Positions 55,389 to 64,000 of a stretch of DNA of 64,000 nucleotides are shown here, piece by piece. The translations under genes were made by a program, and so were the position numbers. The number at the start of each line of letters is the position of its first letter. Within the stretch, counting starts at the first letter, position 1. The notes under the pieces were generated by a model, which did not search any database, had not been told where the DNA came from, and saw nothing but the letters and a program-made list of their open reading frames with translations. Source of the stretch: Micractinium sp. NFX-FRZ (taxonomy: Eukaryota; Chlorophyta; Trebouxiophyceae; Chlorellales; Chlorellaceae); contig JAPTJF010000032.1 in the NCBI GenBank assembly GCA_029339195.1, positions 124,001 through 188,000 of the forward strand. The letters run 5' to 3'.

Positions 55389-58300
55389 TCAGTGCGATTG
55401 GATCCACTGGCAGCGCACCAGCCCCGCCGCGCCGCCGCTGGCCAGCCACGCGGCCCCGTGGCTATGCGCAGACCATGCCACGCGGTGAAGCGCCTCAGCA
55501 TCCTCTGCACACCAATTGTGTGTGTGAGTGAAACAGTGCACGTGTGAGTTAAGGAAACAGGTGCGGTGCGCCTCGACACCCTGTGCGCAGCAGCCTGGCA
55601 AGTTCGGGGGATGGCGACGCCGGTGCAATGGAACACCCTAGCAGTGCCAGGGCCATTCGGGGGGCGTGAACACGCACAGAGGGAGGTACGACAACGGATT
55701 GCTGTATAGGATATGTGGGGGTGCCGACAGCCGGGCTTGAAGCACGCACACATGGCTGCCGCACGCCCACCGCTGCCCCGTTTCTGCTCGGCCCCCTGCC
55801 CACCTGGCAGCCGTGCGGCCTTCAGCCTGGGCAAGCGCTCCACCACTTTTCCGGCAAACAGGCCGTGGTCTCGCGCCAGCTGGGCGGGGGACTTGACAGC
55901 CAGCGCTGCCCCCTCCACTCGCAGCGCTGCACCCACAGACGGAGTCGGCGGCAGCGGGTCGGCCGCGGCTGTGAGGTGACAAGCAATCCAGGTTGCAGGG
56001 GGGGAGCCCACTGTCTACACGCGTCTGCCGCTCTGCTCCACCGCAGCATCCACCACTGCCGTGTCACGCACGCAGGCCCGCCCAGAACGCGCTGGGTGTG
56101 CGTGAGGAGGCAGGCAACACATGGCACACGCTGCCTGGAGACCTACCCTCTGCCCTCCCCAGCACAGCACAGCACAGCACAGCACGGGGGCCTACAGCCT
56201 CACCCGACACTGCGGTGTGGCTCATGCGCCGCTTCCCCTTGGACTCGTATTCCGCTGGGAACACTCCCACCACGCCGTCCTCCCCAGCGTACGCCACCAC
56301 CTGAGCCCAGAAGGGCATGGGGGCAGGGAAGAGGGAGAGTGAGGGGTGAGGGGTGAGGGGGCGTGGAGAGATGTGAGCCCGCCACCACGCCGCATGCAGA
56401 GGCAGAGGGAGGCAGAGGGAGGCCACAGGTGACGGTTGGAGAGCGGAGCTGAAAATTGAGTGGAGGGTCAGCGATGCGCAGTGCGCCAGGCTGGGGGGGA
56501 AGACAGGCCGGGCAAGACGGCGGCGGGTACGTCGGGGCTTGCGGCGTCTGAGCCGCGGCGGCGGGACGCTACAGCAAAGCAGGCCCCTGGGACAACAAGC
56601 TTGGCTGGTCATGCCAGCTGCTGGCGTGCACAGAAGCGCAGGATGCCTGGCAGGCGATGGCATGAGCTGCACCCGCACCTGCATGGCAGGCTGGACCGCC
56701 AGGCCCCAGATGGCGCCCTGGTCGTCGCCACGCCAGGAGATGCTGAACATCGCCTTCTTGTCTGCACAGCACAGCACAGCACAGCATGGCGCAGCACGGC
56801 ATGATCACCGGCGTGATGCACCACAGCAGGGCACAGCACGCCAGGCAAACACATGATACACATCATCTTCTTGTGTGCACGGCACAGCACGGCACAGCAT
56901 GGCACACCAGTGGGTGGCACAGCATGACCGGCATGTGTGCTATGTAATACTCGAAGCATGGCATGGGCACGGGCAGGCCGGGCAGGCCAGGAAATTCGGG
57001 GCAGCTGCTCATGCACGACGCCGCATCCTGCGCATCCCCTCAACCCTCCGCAGCGGCGCGTGTTACGGCACTCGAAACCGCTGCTGGCTCCCCATCCCAC
57101 CTCCCGCCTTTCTTGCCAAAAGCTTGGAAGCTCAACAGCAGGAGGCTCACCCTCTTTTGAGGCCCTGTCAATCACATCCGAGTTGAGCACCACGCCCCTG
57201 AGGGAGGCGTCCTCCATTGACAGGAGCACCCCGAAGGGGCGCACCGTCCAATCGGCTGCAGGGAGGGCAGGAAGAGGCGTGGAGGAGAGGGCGGGGGCAA
57301 AGGGGCTGCAGGTGCACGGGCGAGGTGCCGACACGCCCCTGACAGAGTCGTGTCAAACAGGCGCACGGCCCGGTTGGCTGCAGGTACGGCAGCTAGGGGC
57401 AGAGGTTTGCATGGCCTGCAGGCAGGCATGCTCTATAGAAGAGAACCACTGCAGCAGAGGGGCAACCTCAAATCGGCTGCAAGGAGGTCAGCAAGTGCAG
57501 GACTGAGTGCACAGACAGCAGCAGCAGCAGCAGCAGCAGCAGTGGCAGAAGCAGCCCTCTAGCCATGCCGGCAAACCAGCGACTGGCACAGCAGCAATAG
57601 CCAGCTGCTTCTGCTTCTGCTTCTGCTGACTCACCGGCCAGGATGGTTGAGTTGGACGACAGGACGTGAGAGTATATTGGCTGGAAAGGGTCCCTGCAAT
57701 GGGGGGCCACGTGGCGGAGCACAGAGGCGGCCTGCTCAGCACGCCAGCAGGCGGCCAGCGAAAGAACAGGCAGCCTGGCCACCGGGGTCACCCGTCGCAG
57801 CGCTCTCCTGGCGCGCAGGGTAGCGTGTGGCAAGAATGTTCTGGGCTTGCGTGCTCCGTCGCTCACAACCCTTTCTGCTGCCTACTTGCCTCACTCGCCC
57901 GACTGCCAGCTCAGCCTTCGGTACAGCTCCCCACCACCTCCTCACAAGCGCACCTGAGGTCCCACATGCGCACGGTGCCCTCGTGGCCACCGGTCATGAT
58001 GAGGTGGCGTGCCAGCTGGTCCAGTGAGGTGGCACACACGGCAGGCGGCACCCAGCACAGCGCGCGCAGCGGCAGCACATCTGCGGGAAAGTGCAAGAGC
58101 AGCTCCAAGCCGTGCATGCTGCCGCCGCTGCCGCTGGTGTCGCCTCCAGCAGCTGCCGCCGCTGCTGCTGTTGCTGCCACCCCCTGCTGCTGCTGCTGCT
58201 GCCCGGGCGACAGCCTAAAGATGGCCACGCTGCCATCCCAGCAGCCCACAGCTAGCAAGTCGTGCGGGGCAGCTGGCAGCCAGTCCAGCACGCTAGGCAT

Positions 58301-59516
58301 GCTGCCGCCCAGTGCAGCGCTGTTCACGGCAGCGACTGGCGGCAGCGACAGCACCGGTGGCACGCCTGGCGCGGCATTAGCCGGCTGCTGCTGCTGCTGC
58401 TGCTGCTGGTCCTGCGTCCCCTGCGGCTGCTGCTGCTGCTGGGGAAGTGCTGCTGGGTGCGGCACCGCCCACACGCGGATGCTGCCGTCGCCCAGGGCCG
58501 CCGCCAGCAAGCCCAGCCTGCAGCCAGCACAGCGTGGGGAGGGACCCGTGGCTGTTGCACACCATGCAAATGCAAGCTCCCTGTCCCCGTAACCTTGCAG
58601 GCATAGCGCACACAGCGGCTGCAGCAGGCCATACCAGCGGCAGCAGGACAGAATGTGGCTACCGAGACAGACGTGACGGGCTGCAAGGACGGGGCCAGAT
58701 TAGAGATCGCACGTGCCTTGGGAAGGCACTTGTGCTTGGGGCTGCTGCAGGTTCATCTTCCAGGCATGGGGCTGGGCACCACTTGCAGTGCCAGGTCACC
58801 CCGCCGTCGTGGGCCAGTGCTAGCGCCATGCGAGGCGGCGGCACGTCCTGCTGCTGCTGCTGCTGCTGCTGTGCCTGCTGAGCTGCTCGCTGCGCCGGCT
58901 GCTCCGGGTTGCTGACCTCCCACACTTGTATGCATGCGGGCCCATGCACCGCTGCGCCAATCACGTTGCGCTGTGCATGCTGCGGGTGGCAGCCCACAGC
59001 CAGGTAACTAGAGCCCCCGCTGCTGGCAGCCTGCGCCTGTGTGCCCGCAGGGCACCAGTCCAGGGCCCAGACGGGGCCCCCAGCATGCAGCACAACATCT
59101 GTTGCCTCCGCCTTGCTCATGCCGCTGCTGCTGAGTGCTGCCTCTGCTGTCGCTGCTGCTGCCGCGCTGCTTTCGGTGCCATCCTCTGCCGCAGCTGCCG
59201 CAAGGCCGTTGCCAGACGCGCTGGCACTGGCGGCGCCAAACAGAGGCAGCACCGTCACCTGTGATGACTTGGTGCTAGGCAGTAGCAGCGGCATGGACTG
59301 CGGGCTGTAGGGGCAGAGCCGCTGCCAGTCGCTGCACCAAGGCAAGGGTGGACAGCAACGCGGTGGGCGGTCAGGCAGGCGGACGGCGGGGGCGGCGGGC
59401 AGCAGCACGAGTGCACGAGTGCGGAAGGCGTTCAGCGGAAGGCGGCTGAACCGTAGCACTCGCCTTTCGCAGACAACATCGCTCGCGGCGGGTCTCCAGC
59501 TGTCGAACGTCCCCAT
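55389..59516 (-). CDS. TFIIIC WD40 subunit (GTF3C2/TFC6-like)
   Basis: A WD40-type propeller assembled from about nine exons. Secure ones are 57954-58517, 57635-57693, 57151-57255, 56679-56761, 56204-56300, 55804-55968 and 55389-55504, all phase-consistent. Family blocks are GGPVWALDWCPAG, YLAVGCHPQHAQRN, IQVWEVSNPEQP, LGLLAAALGDGSIRVWAVP, LLAVGCWDGSVAIFRL, LIMTGGHEGTVRMWDLR, FGVLLSMEDASLRGVVLNSD and the C-terminal HRVAWSAHSHGAAWLASGGA with GLVRCQW. This set is typical of the 110-kDa B-module subunit of TFIIIC, which recruits RNA polymerase III to tRNA genes. The protein lacks the long N-terminal region of the human form. Poly-Gln and Ala runs interrupt it. Exon 1 (start 59516, MGTFDSWRPAASDVV) appears to end at a GC donor. 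The join between 58517 and about 58780 is not resolved. Confidence 0.82.
56160..56186 (+). repeat. (CACAG)n intronic repeat
   Basis: Five CACAG-type units in a TFIIIC intron. Related runs occur at about 56764-56787 and 56880-56925 in the same gene, and at 6272-6300 elsewhere. Confidence 0.8.
57514..57545 (+). repeat. (AGC)n microsatellite in a TFIIIC intron
   Basis: About ten AGC units between two TFIIIC exons. Confidence 0.9.
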
Positions 59517-61215
59517 TGCTTGATTTGCGCTTCAAGTGGTTGGCTCAACCAGGGGTCAGCGGGTGGATCAGACAGGCGCCAAATAAGCGCGGAACGCTGG
59601 CTCACGCGCGGAGGGCCAAGGCGCGCTGAACAGATGGGTGCCTGGAAAGGCGGGGCGGCGGCATGCGCCGTGCTGACGGGACGGGCCGCATTGCTGCCAG
59701 CCTGCGCTGATGGGCATTCTGAAAGCATACATCACCAGCCGTTGCCAGACTCGATTCTCGAGATACACCATTGAACGAGCAACTGAGCCTCACAGCTGCT
59801 CATGCAGTGGTGGACCAATGCCCTGGCAACAGCAGGGGGCCAGCATGTGGTGGCTGGGGCGAGCAGGGTGACGGAGCCTCATGCGCCAGGGGAACTGCAG
59901 CCTGGCTGAGTGGCCCGCAAGCTTCGTGAAGCACTCCCACAACTCCAGCCGGGTTGCAATGCTGCAGTTTGCAAGTGCCTGCCAGACACAAGCTGCACGT
60001 GCCTCTTCTAAACTGTAGTGTGGTGACCTTGTGGCAGCTTTACAACGCACAGGTATCAACCCTCAACGCATACCCTCGCAGTGCACCGACACAGGATCCA
60101 GCAGGAGAAGGCGCTGTCATGATAGCGGAGCTGCCCCCAAGCATGCTCTGTGCAGGTGTGCTGGGGTAGGTGGGTGCATTGAAGTGGCCTCAGCAACTCT
60201 AAGGTGGCCAGCCAATGCAGCCTGCGCTCATGAGAACTATCAGCTGTGAAATGACTGTCCATGTCGATGCACGACGCAGTGTGTCAAAGGCAGGTCAGGA
60301 AGCAGCAGCAGCAGCAGCGCGTGTGTCGCGAGGTTGCACTGCAGCCCAGCAACGGCAGCACTGCACATGGCAAGCACTTGAATAAGCAGACAAGCAGACA
60401 GAACAAGCACTTGCGTTGGAGCCTCACAGGCCACAGCATGACTCTTCTGTGTACTGTTGTTGAGAGTTGACTGTGCGGCGGCACTGCGTCGGGCGGGCAT
60501 CACAGCAACACGGCCGTAGCTGCTGGCACCAGCTGATGTGAAGTGTGTGGAAGAACTGGTTTGGATAAAGCGCTGTTCCTCCTCTACACGATGTATTCCG
60601 AGCCTTACTGATCCGGTCGCAAGGCAGGCAGGGGCGGAGGCGACGCACCGAGGGGTGGCGGCGGCAGCAGCAGCGGCGGCGGCGATGGCAGCATTTTTTA
60701 CAACCCTGCGGATGACGCTCCGAGCGCAATTTCGAAGCTGCTGATGTGCACCGCGGTCTGTTGCGCCACGTATGGCGCGAGAGCCGCGACCTCGCCAACC
60801 GGCTTGGGGGGAACTGATTCGCTGCATGGGCAAGGGCCCTTGTGCAACAAAGCGCGCTCGCACCAATTGGGCTCCGCGGCATCACATTTGGTTTGGTGGA
60901 CGCGAGAACCAGGGCTTGCAGAAGCCCGGGCGAACGACTCCCTTGAGGGCGGCGCCTGCGGTCGTCGGAAGTCGCTTCGCCTTCTGATGTGGTGCTTTAA
61001 GATAGCATTAGGTACCATGCATGACGCGTGCAGGCACATTGTGGGGGCAAGAGGGGAAGCAAGCAAGGGGGGTATGACACGCCAGCGTCTTGGTAGAGTT
61101 TGGAGCTGTTCCTAGCTTGCTGCATTGGCGGCCACTGCCAGCTTTACGGGATCACTCTTTTGGGAAGATTTAGATAGAGTTGAGGGTGTTGGGGACTTGG
61201 CCGACGCCCGGCCAA
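59517..61215. promoter_or_regulatory. 1.7 kb divergent spacer between TFIIIC and SGNH genes
   Basis: Both flanking genes point outward, so both promoters are expected here. A - strand open frame of 208 codons (60240-60866) is Ala- and Cys-rich with no family signal. I see no exon structure and no RNA gene. Confidence 0.4.
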
Positions 61216-64000
61216 ATGTCTGGCCTGCACTCCCGCAGCCCCAGCAGCTCCCCCACCCGGCGGCGGAGTGGGTCACTGCACGAGCACCATGGGACTCGGC
61301 ACCAGAGCTGGGGAGTCGGCGGCTTCATTCTAGGCGGCGTGTGGGGCGTCATTATTTTCTCCCTCATATCCACGCCCCTTGCAGCGCTGCACAGCGGCTC
61401 AGGTGATACAATTGGACAGTCTGGGCTGGTTGGGAGGGAGAGAGGAGCTGCCGCCTTGGGGGGTCTGGCAAGTGGGTCACTACAAGTGCCGGCAGAGGCT
61501 GGTGCGGGCGGCGGCGCCGCCGCCGCCTCAAGGCACCCCACCCACCGTGCACACTTTGTTCCCTTGCTGCAGCCGTTGGAACTGCTGGTACGGGCCTGAG
61601 GTCACGCCGTGGGCTGATGGAGGGCACTCGCAGCGCTGCCATGGTGAGTGCGAAAGGCGGAGGGCACTCCGCCCTCGCCGCTTCTTGCCCCCCGCTCTTT
61701 GCCCGCCCTACCGCCCGCCCCATGCGCCAAGTCGCACCCAGCCCACCACCTCCCGTGTCCGATGCGCTCCAAGCCAACGCAATGCCTGGATACAACCATG
61801 CTCCCCTACAAATGCCCCAGACCCACCTCCCTGCCCCAGCATCGGTGTCACCCACCGCCCTAACGCCCGCCCCCTGCCCACCCATGCACGCTCTCCGTGC
61901 AGAGCGGCGCCGATGCTGCCCTCGCTGTCGACGGCGGCCTGCAGCCAGCCCAGGATCCTTACGCAGCGCAGCCCAGCGGCGTGCCCGCCCCCGTGCCCTC
62001 TCTGGCAGCCGAGCGGGCGCAGCAGGCGCAGCAGGCGCAGGAGCCGGCGCAGGCGCAGCCTCAGCAGCCTCAGCAGCAGCCACAGGAGCAGCAGCCGCAG
62101 GCTGACGTGCCCATCACTCAAGGCCTGCACCTCCCCTGGCAGCCTCTCCTCACGGCTGACGAGGCCAAGCGGGGCCTGGCTTACTACGGCAGCGGCAAGC
62201 GCATGGAGGTGCTTGCAGCCAAGCTCATGGCGGGGCGCCCCATCAAGGTGTTCACGCTGGGGGGAAGCGTGACCAAGGGGCAGGGCAGCACATCACCAGA
62301 GGCCGCCTACCCCGCCCGCCTCTTCGAGTTCATCACAACCAACTTCCCAAACAAGTGAGAGCCCCGGCCTGCTTGCTTTTGTGCCGCTAACACCTCTCCC
62401 TGCGACCCTGGGGTGTGCGTCAGCGGGGGAGCGGCGGGGGATAGGGAGCGCATGCCGCAAATGCGTGCGGCACCTGCGCCCGAGATGTGATGCACGCCGC
62501 ACAGCCAGGTACCTTGACACCCCACTCCGAAAACAGCCACCCTGGCGTCAGGGTGTGGAAGAAGAACTGGCAGAGCCCAGGGCAACCTCCCGCAAGCGTG
62601 TGCGCGGCGGCCCCCACCCGCGTGCCGTGCTTGTGCTCCCCCACACTTGCCGCCTCCCTCCTTCTCACCGCCCTCTCCCCTCCCACATTCGACATCCCTC
62701 TCGTCCCGGCAGGAACCATCAGCTCGTCAACAAGGGAGTGGGTGCCACCAGCAGCGGCATCTTTGCGGCCTGCGCAGAGCAGATGGTGGCAGAGGTGAGC
62801 GGGGCGAGGTGACCTGGACAGGCGCGCCCAGAAGTGTGCATGTGCGGCACATGTGCGGCCACACAGCACGGCACCTTGGCTTGTGTGCACACTCTAAAAG
62901 GGCCCCGAGCAAGCGGCGGCGGGGGAGGGTGGGGGCACGCACACTTGGGCGGAGTTTGCTGGCACATTTTGCGGGGACATGCATGCGCGCAGCCCCACGG
63001 TCAACTACCTCTATTCATTCTTCCACTACCTCACGCAAGAATGAGCACCTACTGACCTATGAGCCGGCACTTCAACAGTTCATTTGAAATCGCGTGCTGC
63101 CTCGCTGGCGCAATCTGCTGTCTTCGCCAGCAGGTCGCACACCTTGCCCACTGATCTCAAGGCCTACCCATCAATTCACCACCAATGTTTCTGCAGGACG
63201 CCGATTTGGTGATTGTTGAGCTGACCATCAACGAGCACCCTGACGAGGCCTACGTGGGCAAGCAGCGGCAGGGGTATGAGCAGCTGCTGCGCAAGCTGCT
63301 CAAGCTGCCCAACCGGCCGGCGGTGGTGCAGGTGCACCACTACGCGTGGTGGCGCGCCGAGGGGGATGGCGCGCAGGCGGGCCTCTTCTACTTCCCGGCT
63401 GCCGAAGCGCAGCTCACTGTGATGTCACAGGTGAGAGGGGGCAGGGAAGAGCAGTACTGGTGCTTGCACGTGTGTGCATGCACGTGGGCATGTGTGTGGT
63501 TACGAGCGAGTGCGGCGGGCGCGCGGGGCACGGCATGGCAGGGTGGAGCGGTGGGCCCCCTCGCCCCACGCGTGTTGCACGCTGGGCGCCTGCTGGCGCG
63601 CACCCTGCTGACCCGCCCCACTGCCTGTCTTCCGCCCGCCTGCTCGCTCAAGCGTACACATGTGTGCTGCTGCCTCCGCCTTCTGTACACTACCACGCCA
63701 CCCCCGCTTGACACCCTCCTGCTCCTTTGCGACGTTCCATGAACCTTACACTGTACTGCTCCCCTGTACCGCCTCCCCCCCTGTACTGCCTGCAGTACTA
63801 CGACATCCCCGCCCTCTCCCTGCGCTCCGCCATCTTCCCGCTCCTCCAGGCCGGCGTGCCCGGCTTCAAGGCAAGCCGGGCGGGGTGGCGCCAGCACCGC
63901 TGCCGCAGCTTTTTCGATGTGCCCAGCTGCTGTGCCTGCTGTGCCTGCTGTGCCGGCCCGGGGCCAGCACGCACGGCAGAGGGAGCCCCTTTGATATGGT
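61216..64000 (+). CDS. Membrane-anchored SGNH (GDSL-like) hydrolase, 5' part
   Basis: Six exons join in phase (61216-61402, 61573-61643, 61903-62354, 62713-62794, 63197-63430, 63796-63870), then the gene leaves the window. The N-terminus is cytosolic and basic, with one membrane helix (VGGFILGGVWGVIIFSLIST) typical of type II Golgi proteins. A Gln/Ala/Pro stem follows. The catalytic domain begins with block I IKVFTLGGSVTKGQG (nucleophile Ser in GGS). Then come NHQLVNKGVGATSSGIFAAC (block II Gly and following residues) and DADLVIVELTINEHPDEAY (block III region with Asn). The C-terminal Asp-His block lies beyond the edge. Such proteins are common in green algae and may de-acetylate or modify cell-wall glycans; that is inference. 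Exon 6 appears to end AAG|GCAAGC, a GC donor. Confidence 0.8.

Noticed and set aside
60240..60866. 208-codon open frame on the - strand
   Set aside because: Its composition follows a CTG/GCC repeat run. It has no family motif, no targeting logic and no splice context, and lies in a divergent spacer.
1..64000. Viral (chlorovirus-like) insertion or recent horizontal transfer
   Set aside because: Base composition and intron style are uniform throughout, and no viral hallmark gene was seen.

Overview
The window is nuclear DNA of a GC-rich green alga, most likely a trebouxiophyte of the Chlorella/Micractinium type. The signs are many small exons with GT-AG introns (a few apparent GC-AG), TGTAA 3'-end signals typical of chlorophytes, several chloroplast-targeted products, and families shared by algae and plants. 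There is no bacterial operon structure, and I saw no tRNA, rRNA, CRISPR array or intact transposon. Gene models were assembled by hand from exon-intron borders and reading-frame phase. Where phases close exactly the model is solid; where they do not, I say so.

Layout, left to right. 1-3029 (-): 5' part of a coiled-coil protein running off the left edge. 3786-4938 (-): small thylakoid-type membrane protein. About 4.9-6.5 kb: no convincing gene. 6543-6822 (-): last two exons of a Cys-rich protein. 7720-17763 (-): very large ABCG transporter with a signal peptide and an EGF-like ectodomain, about 22 exons. 18611-19758 (-): mTERF-repeat protein. 19.88-19.98 kb (+): relic of a 3' gene end. 20794-22666 (+): polytopic membrane protein. 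23072-25501 (-): ankyrin-repeat protein with one frame break. 25896-27879 (-): plastid-type DnaJ. 28195-39695 (+): giant kinase with an N-terminal helical region and a C-terminal phosphatase-like domain lacking catalytic residues. 40103-42180 (-): thylakoid-lumen cyclophilin. 42968-44045 (+): Ala/Pro-rich lumenal protein. 44757-46211 (+): stand-alone VLRF1 (Vms1/ANKZF1-like) protein. 46540-48045 (+): helix-hairpin-helix family protein. 48939-53120 (+): PP2A B55 regulatory subunit. 54334-54916 (-): small, probably plastid, protein. 55389-59516 (-): TFIIIC WD40 subunit (GTF3C2-like). 61216 to the right edge (+): membrane-anchored SGNH hydrolase.

Functionally this is ordinary mixed algal gene space: organelle biogenesis (mTERF, DnaJ, cyclophilin, lumenal proteins, VLRF1), signalling (kinase, PP2A B55), transcription (TFIIIC) and transport (ABCG). 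No operon-like pathway links them.

The most unusual signal is inside genes. Introns of the ABCG gene and of the cyclophilin gene repeatedly hold degenerate tandem copies of the adjacent exon edge, splice site included. I found at least seven cases in ABCG and three in the cyclophilin gene. Next in interest are the kinase/pseudophosphatase fusion, the stand-alone and probably organellar VLRF1 protein, the relic gene tail, and convergent genes whose 3' signals overlap.
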